A DNA stretch of 41,385 nt from Candidatus Micrarchaeota archaeon CG1_02_51_15 (GCA_001871495.1 MNVG01000024.1:1-41385), one strand, 5' to 3'; positions 7,060 through 15,380 are shown, counted from the stretch's first letter. A program made the numbers and translations. The notes: generated by a model from the sequence alone, not told the origin.

Positions 7060-7413
7060 TTACCGGGTTACGTTGACAACGCCTCTCAAAAGAGGGTGCA
7101 GCACGCAAACGTAGTCGTAAACCCCAACTGAATCGAAGCGCTTGGAAAAACTATCTCCTTTCCTTAAGACGCCGGAGTCGAACCTGCCTTCGGAAGTCGC
7201 AGTGTGCGGCGTAGAGTCGTCGTTCACCCAGGTCACTTGCGTACCCTGCCTGATATAGAGCTCGGAAGGAACGAAACCCGCTCCAGTAATGTAGACTACT
7301 TTCGAAAAAGGACCTTCGGTTGGAACGGGGCGTTTTGCAAACTGTTCTTCAAGGCACCCGCTGAACAAGACAATTGCAAGCCCAAATGCAAACAAAGGCA
7401 ACAAACTGCGCAT
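7060..7413 (-). CDS. Cupredoxin (plastocyanin/halocyanin-like) lipoprotein
   Basis: MRSLLPLFAFGLAIVLFSGC is a signal peptide with lipobox FSGC, so the protein is anchored at the outer face of the membrane. The mature part is one cupredoxin domain of about 90 residues: ITGAGFVPSELYIRQGTQVTW, then STPHTATS with the first histidine ligand, then YDYVCVLHPLLRG with the cysteine and second histidine ligands. The axial ligand is normally Met in the HP-x-M-x-G context; here it is Leu, as in fungal laccases and some high-potential cupredoxins. The gene converges on the propeller lipoprotein with only 7 bases between them. A blue-copper electron carrier is likely. Copper binding with altered potential is inferred. 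Confidence 0.88.
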   Translation of the reverse strand: MRSLLPLFAFGLAIVLFSGCLEEQFAKRPVPTEGPFSKVVYITGAGFVPSELYIRQGTQVTWVNDDSTPHTATSEGRFDSGVLRKGDSFSKRFDSVGVYDYVCVLHPLLRGVVNVTR

Positions 7414-7507
7414 GAACTGCTATAAACGCAAGGCTTGAATAAAATTGCTTGTGCGCAAACGATAAATAGGTGAAAGCACTATCTTGGATTAAGAGGTGAA
7501 TTTTGAA

Positions 7508-8047
7508 ATGTTTCCTTTTATGAACAAAAAACGCAGGAACCCGTTCGGGTTTCCCGATTTTGACGACTTCAGAATGGATTTCGACAAAATAGAAGAAGAA
7601 ATGCAGCGCATGATGCAAGAAGCCCAGAAAGGCGGAAAGTTCGCACAAAACAGTCCGTTCGTCTACGGCTTTTCCATGCGCGTAGGTCCTGACGGAAAGC
7701 CGGTTGTAAACGAGTTCGGCAACGTTCCGCGCACCAATGCCCAAGGCAAACCACGGGAGTTGGAAGAACGCGAGCCCCTAGTCGACGTAATCAACAAGCC
7801 CAAGGAAGTCAGCGTAATAGTCGAACTGCCCGGAGTAGACAAGCACGACATCAAGCTGGAAGCAAAAGGCGAAACCCTATCGGTACGGGTGGGCACCAAG
7901 GCACGCAAGTACGCGAAAGACATTGCACTCCACACCAAAGTCAAGCCCGAGTCGGCCAAAGCCACGTACAAAAACGGAGTGCTGGAAGTCACGCTGGACA
8001 AGATTGCGCCAAACGTTGAAAAAAAACGGGAAATAAAAGTCGAGTAG
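7508..8047 (+). CDS. hsp20: Small heat shock protein Hsp20/alpha-crystallin
   Basis: ATP-independent holdase chaperone. The start is ATG 7508, with GAGGTGA ending about 7 bases upstream. A GTG at 7496 overlaps that ribosome-binding site and is rejected. The 179-aa protein has a flexible N-terminal arm rich in M, F, D and E (about 1-55), then the archaeal signature YGFSMRVGPDGKPVVNEFGN, a linker, and the alpha-crystallin domain at about 90-179. That domain holds VIVELPGVDKHDIKLEA and the conserved ATYKNGVLEVTL strand. The C-terminal IxI tail motif is not obvious. A TATA-like ATAAATAG lies about 45 bases upstream of the start. It stands alone as a monocistronic gene. Confidence 0.92.
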   Translation: MFPFMNKKRRNPFGFPDFDDFRMDFDKIEEEMQRMMQEAQKGGKFAQNSPFVYGFSMRVGPDGKPVVNEFGNVPRTNAQGKPRELEEREPLVDVINKPKEVSVIVELPGVDKHDIKLEAKGETLSVRVGTKARKYAKDIALHTKVKPESAKATYKNGVLEVTLDKIAPNVEKKREIKVE

Positions 8048-8110
8048 ACAGTTGAAACTTGAAAACCAGAACGGTTCCAAGACTTACCGGTCGGCAGATA
8101 ACCGTGGAAC

Positions 8111-8302
8111 GTGCCGCCCAAAATACTCGAGATACTCATGTCCTACAGACGCGGTTTGCCGCCGTATTCCTCGCTTTCCCGCGCGCAACGCAAACAACTA
8201 ACAATGGAAGAATACGGCCGAGATTTGAAGGAATCGGAAAAATACAGGAAAGAAAGTGCGAAGGTACTGCACTTATTCGGCCGAGTTCAAATGCGGTTGT
8301 GA
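8111..8302 (+). CDS. Small basic helical hypothetical protein, 63 aa
   Basis: A short open frame from GTG 8111 to TGA 8302. The residues (KILEILMSYRRGLPPYSSL, then a charged helix with EEYGRDLKESEKYRKES) look like a genuine small protein with two amphipathic helices. The alternative overlapping frame (8059-8379) has random composition. A purine-rich GTGGA lies just before the start, but the Shine-Dalgarno match is weak. It sits 60 bases after hsp20 on the same strand and could be co-transcribed with it. No family was recognised. Confidence 0.45.
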   Translation: MPPKILEILMSYRRGLPPYSSLSRAQRKQLTMEEYGRDLKESEKYRKESAKVLHLFGRVQMRL

Positions 8303-8351
8303 CTCCAAAAAAAACAAACCCGAACTGCTTAAGTTCAAACAGAAGTGACGC

Positions 8352-9239
8352 CTACTTCAGCGGATGCCTATTAAAGTGAGGGTGGCGGTGCTTGGCGCGG
8401 TGAGGGTGGTTGAATTCGCTTATTGCAAGCCCTGCTGCAAAAACGGTTACTGCCCCGCCAAGAACCACTTTCGACGAAACAACCTCCCCAAATGCGACGA
8501 AACCCACTATTGAGTAAATGAACGGCGCGCAAAGCCTAATCATGGAAACCACGCGGATGGGCGCTTTGGAAAGCGCGTAATTACGCAGGTTATCTCCTAG
8601 GACCAAGTCGAAAAACGCAAGTCCCAACACGAGAACCGCAAGGTAAGGCGTAAACGAGGGAAACGGCTCTAAAACCAAGGCAATTGGAAACAGGATTGCC
8701 GAAGCCCCGAGGAACACGAACGCAACCATTAACTCGTTGAACTCACTACGCAAACAACGCGCAAACAAATACACTGCCACTATGCAGGCAACAGAAAGCA
8801 AAGCGAACGTCATTGCAAGAGGATGGACCGTAGACGCTTTACTTACTAAAACGATGCCCGCAATCGCGGCGACAACGGCTGCGCCGGTTCTCCAAGAAAC
8901 CGTTTCCTTAAGAAACAACCAAGCAGCAGCAGGCGCCAGCGGAATCGACAGCGCGCCGATGAACGAATACGTCCCCAACGTCATCGAAGTATAAGCGTAG
9001 ATTGCAAACGTGCTCAACAAAGCCGTGCCAAAACACAATCCGTAAAAGTGAGGGTCGTGAAAAAAGCCGTCGTGGCGTATTTTCTTGAACCTCGCGTAGG
9101 CAAACAAAACCAGGCCTGCAATCAGGTAAGAAATGCAAATCGCCCAAACCAAGGAAAAGCCTTCGAACGAAAGCAACTTGCCTAAAACGCTTCCAAAAGA
9201 CCAGAAAACCACTGCCGCCACAATCGCGGCGCCCCCCAT
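8352..9239 (-). CDS. EamA-family (drug/metabolite transporter superfamily) permease
   Basis: A polytopic membrane protein of about 295 aa with ten hydrophobic helices in two five-helix halves, as expected for EamA/DMT exporters. Each half ends with the conserved positively charged and Pro-rich pieces (ALSIPLAPAAAWLFLKETV in half one, SMIRLCAPFIYSIVGFVAFGE in half two). The start is ATG 9239, with GGGGGAT nine bases upstream; the longer reading from TTG 9257 covers that site. An odd feature is the histidine-rich cytoplasmic tail HPHRAKHRHPHFNRHPLK, which could bind metal and may modulate transport. The substrate cannot be told from sequence. The gene converges on the small gene at 8111-8302. 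Confidence 0.88.
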   Translation of the reverse strand: MGGAAIVAAVVFWSFGSVLGKLLSFEGFSLVWAICISYLIAGLVLFAYARFKKIRHDGFFHDPHFYGLCFGTALLSTFAIYAYTSMTLGTYSFIGALSIPLAPAAAWLFLKETVSWRTGAAVVAAIAGIVLVSKASTVHPLAMTFALLSVACIVAVYLFARCLRSEFNELMVAFVFLGASAILFPIALVLEPFPSFTPYLAVLVLGLAFFDLVLGDNLRNYALSKAPIRVVSMIRLCAPFIYSIVGFVAFGEVVSSKVVLGGAVTVFAAGLAISEFNHPHRAKHRHPHFNRHPLK

Positions 9240-9324
9240 GGCTATGTTATCCCCCAAAATAGATTACCTTCAAAAACGGAAGGCGGCCGGCGTTAAAAAG
9301 CACGCCCCTAACCAAGCCGAACCG

Positions 9325-10360
9325 CTAGCACCCTTTGATGAATCCGTCCAACTCCTCTTCGTCGGAAGGAAGCCGTATTCCCTTGCGCGCAGCGACGGAA
9401 CGGAGGTTGGAGATAAAGCGTTGATTCCATTCATCCTGCGAAAACGGCAGGCCGACGGGCGCCTTTGAAGCCTGCACAAGCCGTTCGACGTCTTCAACCG
9501 AAAAACGCGACAACAGCTTTCGAACAGCCGAATCGATTTTGCCGCGGCGGGGAGTAATCGCCTGAAACATGCAGTAAACCGGGGACTCTACGAGCGCGCG
9601 AAACCGCACGGCTTCAAGCAGGCGGCTTGCGCACGCGCCAAATTTCTTCCGAATACGGAAACGCGTTGAAGTGCTCGTCGAAAACGCGTTTTACTGTTAT
9701 TCCTTTTGATGCGAGCTCTTTCTTGACTCCGCCGACGGCCAGAATATTGCTCATCAACGCGTGCGAAACCGGAGTGTACGCCCTGCCCAACTGCACCAAC
9801 ACCCTCACCTCCTTTTCCCGGGCCAACCCGGGAAATTCCCGCAACAACACTCTAATGCAACCTTTGAGGCTTTCGGCCATCGCCTTGTCGCGCAAAGCCG
9901 CCCCCTTTTGCATCGACGCATACTTTTTTTCCATTGCGTCGAGTGCAAGCCGCGTGTTTCCGGCCATCAACGCGTTCAAGCGCAGTTCGTTTTTGACTAT
10001 AGACTCGCGGTAAAGACCGTGAAGACGGGAAAGCTCTTCCTCCGAATAGGCTTCAATGGAATGCAGCCTCAAACCCCGCGATCTTAAGACTATCCCGTTG
10101 ATTCCTTTCAAGAATTCGTCTTGCAACGCCAGGCGCGTGCACTGGTTTCCCGCCTTCCTTGCGGACTCTATTTAACGATTTAATTTCGCAAACCCCTCGG
10201 TCCTCTGACGCGGCGTCAAACCTACCCCTTCCAACGCCAGCACATGCGGCCTGAATTTTTCAATGTGCTTGCCTAGTTTCTCGGCATCTTCCTTTCCCGC
10301 ATGGTAACCGAAGTAAATCAACACCTTTATACGCGGAGTTTCCCGCTTCGTTTCAATCAA
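9325..10360 (-). pseudogene. Broken gene of unknown family downstream of FEN-1
   Basis: Three fragments read as one protein of about 340 aa. Fragment one starts at TTG 10360 just after the FEN-1 stop (RIKVLIYFGYHAGKEDAEKL, then FRPHVLALEGVGLTPRQR). It ends at TAA 10172-10174, and the same frame continues through QDEFLKGINGIVLRSRGLRL to a helical, charged middle. Near 9615-9640 the frame shifts, and the last part (ASRLLEAVRFRALVESPVYC and following) runs to 9325. Fragment one has a strand-helix-strand start ending in a conserved-looking RPHVLALE, loosely like the first strands of TraB-type proteins, but I do not claim that family. Both a stop and a frameshift argue for decay rather than one sequencing slip. 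It would have been the second gene of an operon with fen. Confidence 0.55.
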
Positions 10361-11383
10361 TCAAAACCATTTTTTCAACTGCGATTGTTCGGAAGACGCG
10401 GGTTCCTTGAAGGCCTTCGCCAGCGCGGAGCCGACGCGCTCGCGCGAAAAATCGTGTTCGTCGCACATGAACTGCAGCAACGCCGAACGGTCGGGCTCGC
10501 GGAACTGCATTTCCGACTTGGGGACTGAAACGCGGGGCGGGTTGTTGAACAGTTCGAACACGGGCTTCCAGTCCATTTCCTGATTCAACACGGAAAGGAT
10601 CGAGTCGAAAGAATCGTGCTCTAAAACGAGCTTGAGCGACTTCTTGGGGCCGATGCCGCGGATTCCGGGGTCGAAGTCGGTTCCACAAAGCATTCCCATC
10701 CACACCAGCTTCTCGCGCGTTATTCCTAACTTAGTTAGGTTTTCCTGCAGGGAGTATTCCTCGGGAACCACGTCCACGTAGGCGTTACGACGAGGCAGCT
10801 TGCGCCTTCCTGCAATCGTGATGTTGCGCACGAGCAGCGACGCACCGAAAAGCAGGGAGTCGAAGTCCTGCGAAGCAGCTGCGTAAACCACTCCGTCGGC
10901 AGCCATTACCGAGCACTGTGCTTCGCCTTCAGAAGGGGCTTGAACCCAGGGAAGCCCCATTGCTTCCAGCAGGCGCTTGGAGTCTTCAATATTTTCGGAA
11001 GTGAGCCGCGCAGTGCGCTGGGCGAGGATGGCGGCTTCTTCGACTTCGCCGACTTCCAGCGCTTCGCGGCGCTGTTCTTCGGCCTCGTGCTTAACCTGCG
11101 CGCGGGCGGCGATAGTGGCGTACTTGAGGGGGTTGGGCTTGCCGTCGAAAACAAACACTGGCCGGATTCCTTTTTCGAGGAGGCTGCAGGTGCGGTAGAA
11201 CAAGCCGCTCAAGTGGGAAGTAACGCGGCCTTTGGAGTCCATTAACGGCGTGCCGTCGGGCTGCCTGATTATAGTAATGAATTGGTAAAGCGTGTTGAAA
11301 GCGTCTACTGCAAGTGTTTTTCCCGCAAGATCCGACAACGGCTTTTCGTGCTTTTTCAAAACGGGCTGAAGCGCTACCCCCAT
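10361..11383 (-). CDS. fen: Flap endonuclease 1 (FEN-1/XPG family)
   Basis: FEN-1 removes 5' flaps during Okazaki-fragment maturation and base-excision repair. The 340-aa length is normal for archaeal FEN-1. The N domain holds D27 (LAVDAFNTLYQF) and the second metal aspartate in VFVFDGKPNPLK. The internal domain holds the glutamates and aspartates of QAPSEGEAQCSVMAADG and AASQDFDSLLFG, and a helix-hairpin-helix GIRGIGPKKSLKL follows. The C-terminal QSQLKKWF is a canonical PCNA-interacting peptide. The first residues differ slightly from most homologues (MGVALQPVLKKHE instead of MGVDLxxLV). The start is ATG 11383. A TATA-like AATAAAAT about 20 bases upstream implies a leaderless transcript. 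The gene is divergent from mbf1. Confidence 0.97.
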   Translation of the reverse strand: MGVALQPVLKKHEKPLSDLAGKTLAVDAFNTLYQFITIIRQPDGTPLMDSKGRVTSHLSGLFYRTCSLLEKGIRPVFVFDGKPNPLKYATIAARAQVKHEAEEQRREALEVGEVEEAAILAQRTARLTSENIEDSKRLLEAMGLPWVQAPSEGEAQCSVMAADGVVYAAASQDFDSLLFGASLLVRNITIAGRRKLPRRNAYVDVVPEEYSLQENLTKLGITREKLVWMGMLCGTDFDPGIRGIGPKKSLKLVLEHDSFDSILSVLNQEMDWKPVFELFNNPPRVSVPKSEMQFREPDRSALLQFMCDEHDFSRERVGSALAKAFKEPASSEQSQLKKWF

Positions 11384-11401
11384 TTGACCATCACGAAAGC
11401 A

Positions 11402-11475
11402 TTTTATTACGCGACGGCTTTAAAATGGTTGTAACCAAGAAAACCATTTTTTGCCCGCCGCCTTAGGCGGGGAGG
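11402..11475 (+). promoter_or_regulatory. mbf1 leader: TATA-like box, two hairpins and ribosome-binding site
   Basis: The shared fen/mbf1 intergenic region contains TTTTATTA at 11402-11409 (TATA-like in both directions). It is followed by a perfect 9-bp inverted repeat with an 11-nt spacer, AAAATGGTT (11422-11430) and AACCATTTT (11442-11450), then a T run. Next comes a small hairpin CCGCC-TTA-GGCGG (11458-11470) that directly abuts the ribosome-binding site GGGGAGGAG. With a start of transcription near 11430, the first repeat could be an operator or the 5' hairpin of the mRNA. The second hairpin could mask the ribosome-binding site. Regulation is inferred. Confidence 0.45.
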
Positions 11476-11486
11476 AGAAAATTCCA

Positions 11487-11984
11487 ATGCGTGAAACAGA
11501 CTGCGATATATGCGGAAGACCCGCAATCGGAGAAGCGTTCGTCGAAGGCGCGCGAGTATGGGTATGCATGCGCTGCAGCCAACACGGTCGAATGATAACC
11601 CGCAAGCCCGCGCCTGCTCCAAAAGGAATGGGCACGGCAATACGCGCAAAACCCGTTGCCGCGCCGGAACTAGAACTCGCCGAAAATTACGGAACCCTAC
11701 TAAAAAAAGCCCGTGAAGGCAAGGGACTTAACCTAGAACAGCTCGGCCAACAAGTAGGAATAAGAGCGCAGGAAATACAACGCATGGAAGAACAAAAGCT
11801 TAAACCGCCTGAAAAAGACCGAATCAAACTGGAGTCTTTCTTGAAAATCAGGTTGATAGTGCAAGCAAGCGAAGCCGAGAAAAAACCCGAAGACCTTGCA
11901 AAAACGCTTGAAGGAATGCGCGGCCGCGGAGGCAACGCAGTGACGCTTGCAGACATGGTTGAAATAAAAATAAAAAAAAGCTGA
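11487..11984 (+). CDS. mbf1: Multiprotein bridging factor 1 homologue (archaeal MBF1)
   Basis: A transcription/translation-associated factor found in archaea and eukaryotes. The start is ATG 11487 after GGGGAGGAG. The N-terminus is a zinc ribbon with CDIC (about 7-10) and CMRC (about 29-32), as in archaeal MBF1. A Pro/Ala/Lys linker follows, then a Cro/C1-type helix-turn-helix at about 75-130 (YGTLLKKAREGKGLNLEQLG, then VGIRAQEIQRMEEQKLKPPE). The C-terminus is a charged tail. The length of 165 aa is normal. It heads a run of plus-strand genes that includes a membrane protease, with only 10 bases to the next gene. Confidence 0.93.
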   Translation: MRETDCDICGRPAIGEAFVEGARVWVCMRCSQHGRMITRKPAPAPKGMGTAIRAKPVAAPELELAENYGTLLKKAREGKGLNLEQLGQQVGIRAQEIQRMEEQKLKPPEKDRIKLESFLKIRLIVQASEAEKKPEDLAKTLEGMRGRGGNAVTLADMVEIKIKKS

Positions 11985-11994
11985 TTAAACAACA

Positions 11995-13347
11995 TTGAAA
12001 AAAAACGACGAACCCAAACCCATTGAAAAACCGTTGCCCTACCTTGCAGCCGCCGTAATTACGACAGCTGCATTCTTCCTAATCGCATTCTCGGAACTCC
12101 CGGTTTACGCAAAGGCAGTAGCCTGCATAGCCTGTCTGGCAATCTGCGGAAAAGCACTCCAGATTGCAGGCGGTTTCATCGGAGGCTGGGGCGTAATAGT
12201 ACTCCGCGGACGCAACGGATTCAACGCAATGAAAATCCTCGCCCAAAAATTCGCTTCCCAAAGCACGGCATTATCCGAACTCGGACTAACCCTTTTCTTT
12301 GGGGCATTGTACGGCTGGAAACTCTTTGGAAAAAACCCCAAGAAACTCGCGGCCCACCTGCTGGTGCTAGTTTTTTTTGCCTGGGCATTCCAAATGACTG
12401 CAACAGGACGCGCAGACTTGACGCCGGTGTTCACGATAATAAGCGTCTTGTTCGGCTTGGCCGCAACGTTCTTCATAATAATCGCGATGAACGCGTTCTC
12501 AATAGGCACCAACTTCGAAACAGCCGCACCCGGCGCAATGCCTGCAATCCCGGGCCTGACTCTCCCAATTGAAGCCATTGCCTCGCTCGTAATACTGATG
12601 ATAGTACACGAAATGGCGCACGGAATACTGTTCTTCATAGAAAAACTCAAGGTAAAATCATCGGGAGTAATCCTGTTCGGATTCATTCCAATAGGCGCTT
12701 TCGTCGAACAAGACGAAAAACAATTCGAAAAAACCCCTATTGAAAAACGAAGGCGGGTGTTGGTTGCAGGAAGCACTGCAAACTTCCTTACTGCCTTTCT
12801 GTTCGTAATACTCTCGGTCCCGCTGGCAATAGCACTGGGCGCCACAAGCGGAGGCGTGTTCGTAAACACCGTATCCAACGCGTCAAACGCCTACGGCGTA
12901 CTGCCTGAAAACTCGACGATAATCGCCTTGAACGGAGTCCCGATTGCAAGCTCGACCGACTTGGGAAACGCAATGCAGCCTCTGGAAGCAGGCGAAGTTG
13001 CCCGAATACAAACCAAAGAAGGCGGCGACTATTCGGTTACGCTAAAAGAAAAAGGCAAGCTCGGAATAATAGTATCCAACACGCCAAAGCAAGGAATGGA
13101 ACTGCCCTACGCCGCGCTGGCACTGCTGTTTTCAGTAGCCAACCTCACCGCCCTCCTGAACTTAATGGTGGCGCTGTTCAACATGATGCCCCTGTTCATC
13201 ACAGACGGCCACTACATAATACGCGACGAACTCATCCACGCACTGGGCCCAAAACGCGAAAAACAAGCGTTACTATCATCAAAGGCAATTGCAATAATCT
13301 TCCTACTAATACTGGCGGTAAACTTCCTGCCTTGGCTAAAAGGATGA
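11995..13347 (+). CDS. Site-2-protease-like M50 membrane metallopeptidase
   Basis: A polytopic membrane protein of 450 aa with zinc-site HEMAH at 205-209 inside a hydrophobic helix (LVILMIVHEMAHGILFF). The third ligand region is NMMPLFITDGHY with D404, the NxxPxxxxDG motif of M50/S2P. A PDZ-like domain lies between them at about 283-360 (GVLPENSTIIALNGVPIAS). Several extra N-terminal membrane helices precede the catalytic core. S2P proteases cut membrane-embedded substrates and often release transcription factors. The start is TTG 11995, only 10 bases after mbf1, with no strong ribosome-binding site, so translational coupling is likely. Co-occurrence with mbf1 suggests a regulatory-proteolysis role, but the substrate is unknown. 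Confidence 0.9.
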   Translation: MKKNDEPKPIEKPLPYLAAAVITTAAFFLIAFSELPVYAKAVACIACLAICGKALQIAGGFIGGWGVIVLRGRNGFNAMKILAQKFASQSTALSELGLTLFFGALYGWKLFGKNPKKLAAHLLVLVFFAWAFQMTATGRADLTPVFTIISVLFGLAATFFIIIAMNAFSIGTNFETAAPGAMPAIPGLTLPIEAIASLVILMIVHEMAHGILFFIEKLKVKSSGVILFGFIPIGAFVEQDEKQFEKTPIEKRRRVLVAGSTANFLTAFLFVILSVPLAIALGATSGGVFVNTVSNASNAYGVLPENSTIIALNGVPIASSTDLGNAMQPLEAGEVARIQTKEGGDYSVTLKEKGKLGIIVSNTPKQGMELPYAALALLFSVANLTALLNLMVALFNMMPLFITDGHYIIRDELIHALGPKREKQALLSSKAIAIIFLLILAVNFLPWLKG

Positions 13348-13362
13348 AAAAAAGGTTAGAAC

Positions 13363-13824
13363 ATGACTGGATCAAAACGAGGCAGGTCCGCGGAAATCCG
13401 CGAACCCGTCTTAAACCTGAAGGAAGCGATTGAAACCCGAGAACTCATAAAAACAGGCCTTCGGCTTACGCCCCATAAAACACTTGAAAGCGCGGCAAAA
13501 GAAATTGCAGCCCACTTCGGACCCGGAATTACGGCCGAGCACGTAATTGAAAAACTAAGACCGTATTACCCAGAACAAAAAGGACTCACGGCATTTACTT
13601 TCCTGCACACTGAAGAAGGCCGCAACCTCGACAATACAACTTACCAAAGGCCCAGGGCAATAATGGCAATCAAAGGCGGCCACGCCCTGATGGTTGAAAA
13701 CGCGCCCGCTTACCGAATAAACCCCGTTACCAGAAGAAAGACGTTGATTCCCCAACTTTTCCTAATGAAGCTCAGGCTCGAAGACGCAATTGAAATCAAA
13801 AACGCCCAACAAGAATTGCCGTGA
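13363..13824 (+). CDS. Hypothetical protein, 153 aa
   Basis: Starts at ATG 13363 with AAAGGTT nine bases upstream, 15 bases after the S2P gene. It is a soluble alpha/beta protein without a recognised family. The N-terminal half is helical (VLNLKEAIETRELIKTGLRL, then LESAAKEIAAHFGPGITAEH). The C-terminal half has strands (AIMAIKGGHALMVENAPAYR) and ends in a helix. The central TAFTFLHTEEGRNLDNTTYQ is notably polar. Codon use and the tight operon position support it as real. The next gene starts 22 bases downstream. Confidence 0.7.
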   Translation: MTGSKRGRSAEIREPVLNLKEAIETRELIKTGLRLTPHKTLESAAKEIAAHFGPGITAEHVIEKLRPYYPEQKGLTAFTFLHTEEGRNLDNTTYQRPRAIMAIKGGHALMVENAPAYRINPVTRRKTLIPQLFLMKLRLEDAIEIKNAQQELP

Positions 13825-13846
13825 AAGAAAAGAACGCGAAGCCAAT

Positions 13847-14280
13847 ATGCCGACTGAAAGACCAATAGTCAGGCTTGCACGGAAAAATGAAAAGCAATGG
13901 CTTTACGAAAACCAGCACTTGTTCCAAGTCGGCTACCCGCTTGCGCCAAGCGGCCTCCGAAAAGAATGGCCCTGCTTTGTGATTTCAAAAAACGGAAGAA
14001 TACTCGGTTTTCACTCGCTGGAATTCCACGAAACCAACGGAGAAAATCACGCGTGGGTCGGCCACGCTTCCGTAGCGTCCGGCCTTGAAGGAAAAGGATT
14101 AGGCAGTCTTCTTGTAAAACACGCGAACACGCAGCTACTCAAAAAAGGATTTGCGGCCATCCACGTTTACGCAAACGAGCCGACTGCCAAAAAACTGGGC
14201 AAAGCAATGGTTTCAAACAATTGAAGGAAAAGGGAAACACGCTCTTATCAACTAAATTGTCAAAAAAACGCGCCGAATGA
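13847..14280 (+). pseudogene. GNAT-family N-acetyltransferase, frameshifted near its end
   Basis: From ATG 13847 the protein has the GNAT core: a strand with CFVISKNGRILGFHSLEF, then the acetyl-CoA loop VASGLEGKGLGSLLVKHANT (Q/RxxGxG/A), then GFAAIHVYANEPTAKKLG. The reading then hits KAMVSNN and a stop at 14222-14224. Adding one G to the GG at 14209-14210 gives the expected family ending KAMGFKQLKEKGNTLLSTKL and a stop at 14278-14280 that overlaps the next ATG as ATGA. The frameshift is therefore a single-base loss in a G run. It removes the last strand of the fold, so either the enzyme is damaged or the base call is wrong. The substrate is unknown. Confidence 0.75.
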
Positions 14281-14426
14281 AAAAACGCGGCGAAAAAATA
14301 GTGGTTGAAAATACGTACTTGATTACGCGCGTGGAAATAATGCCTAAAGGCCGCAGAATACACTTAACCCGCGTGGAAAACGAAGCGCACGCAAATAAGC
14401 TAGTAAAGGCAATAGAAAACCTGTGA
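14277..14426 (+). CDS. Small basic protein, 49 aa
   Basis: ATG 14277 overlaps the restored stop of the acetyltransferase (ATGA) and the gene ends at TGA 14424-14426, which in turn overlaps the next start (GTGA). The sequence begins MKKRGEKIVVENTYLITRVE and continues with a second beta-like stretch (RRIHLTRVENEAHANKLVKA), predicting a small beta-beta-alpha protein. The two 4-base junctions with its neighbours argue strongly that it is translated by coupling. No family was recognised. Confidence 0.65.
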   Translation: MKKRGEKIVVENTYLITRVEIMPKGRRIHLTRVENEAHANKLVKAIENL

Positions 14427-14775
14427 ATCACGGAAGTGCAGGCGAAAAAGCAAAAACGGATTACGCGAGGTCCGCTTGCAACGCAGCAATGCACCGCCTG
14501 CTTTCAACTCTGGGCATTGCCACAAAAAAAACGCGGCGTAAACGAAAAACCCTATTACAGTTACTCCCAAATAGTTTCCAAACCTCTGGGCCTTCACGAA
14601 ATTATCGACGGCAAAAGTTTGAAAAAATTTTGCGAACGTCAAAACAAGTGCAAACAGACCTGCGCTCTCCGCAATTCAACGAAATACAGGAAACGAGAAA
14701 ATCGGCTACATTATACCTCAATGGCAGGTAACGCGCTATCATTGGATAACCGGCAGGACTGCAAACCGAAGTTAA
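14423..14775 (+). pseudogene. Frameshifted hypothetical protein, about 117 aa when repaired
   Basis: GTG 14423 overlaps the previous stop (GTGA). The reading MNHGSAGEKAKTDYARSACN continues to GIATKK, then shifts at the A8 run 14524-14531. Removing one A gives RGVNEKPYYSYSQIVSKPLG and a cysteine-bearing stretch (KFCERQNKCKQTCALR). A second shift at the AAAA run 14698-14701 gives IGYIIPQWQVTRYHWITGRT and a stop at 14773-14775. Both repairs are removal of a single A from an A run, so miscounted homopolymers are as likely as decay. No family was recognised. It converges on the HD gene with a 4-base overlap. Confidence 0.55.
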
Positions 14776-15299
14776 ACGACTTGTTCCGGCGTTAAACCCG
14801 CTTTTTCAGTAATTTCCTTCTCAAGCGCATATTCTTCGGGCTCCGACTCTACTATAAGCCGCATTACTTCCTTATCGCGCTTTCCATATCTTTCCTTCAA
14901 GTAATCAAACCGCTCGCTTACTGAAACCACGCAATCGTGCTTGACGCGCATGTCCGCGTAACGAACTAGCTTCTCTTCCAACGTGTCTTGCAACGGCGAA
15001 TGGCCGAGCTTGCAGTGCTTCAGAATTATCGAAGCAACTTCAGGGCAACCCAGTTCGGAAAGCATTTCCGCGCCAATCTCCCCGTGCTTTGAAGGCTCGC
15101 CGGAAGTCAAATGCTTGTCCAAATCATGCAACAACGCGCCTGCTTCGACTAACGCAACGTCTACGGAAAAGCCCCGCTCGCGCATGCGCAACGCAAGAAA
15201 CACGGCAACACGCCGCACTTGCTCGATGTGACGAAGTATGTTGTCAGGAACGCAATGCTCGCGCAAAAGACGCCTACAATGCTCTGTAGAAGGAATCAT
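14772..15299 (-). CDS. HD-domain phosphohydrolase
   Basis: A 175-aa single HD domain. Metal-site residues are visible in order: H in ILRHIEQVRRVAVFLAL, the H-D pair in GALLHDLDKHLTSG, further histidines in SKHGEIGAEML and ILKHCKLG, and the distal D in LVRYADMRVKHD. This is the HDIG/HDOD-like arrangement found in small archaeal and bacterial metal-dependent phosphohydrolases; nucleotides or cyclic nucleotides are typical substrates. Given the cyclase 10 kb away a cyclic-nucleotide role is conceivable, but nothing in the sequence shows it. The start is ATG 15299; a TATATT-like run lies at about 15304-15311. Confidence 0.85.
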   Translation of the reverse strand: MIPSTEHCRRLLREHCVPDNILRHIEQVRRVAVFLALRMRERGFSVDVALVEAGALLHDLDKHLTSGEPSKHGEIGAEMLSELGCPEVASIILKHCKLGHSPLQDTLEEKLVRYADMRVKHDCVVSVSERFDYLKERYGKRDKEVMRLIVESEPEEYALEKEITEKAGLTPEQVV

Positions 15300-15380
15300 A
15301 ACGTAATATATTTGCGCGAAAAAGTTTTTTTAGGTAACGCCCTCTCCTTTTACAAACGCTTTTTAACAACCCGCCCGCCA

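Noticed and set aside
12105-12878. 257-codon antisense frame in the S2P gene
   Set aside because: Shadow of a membrane protein gene; no domain or ribosome-binding site.
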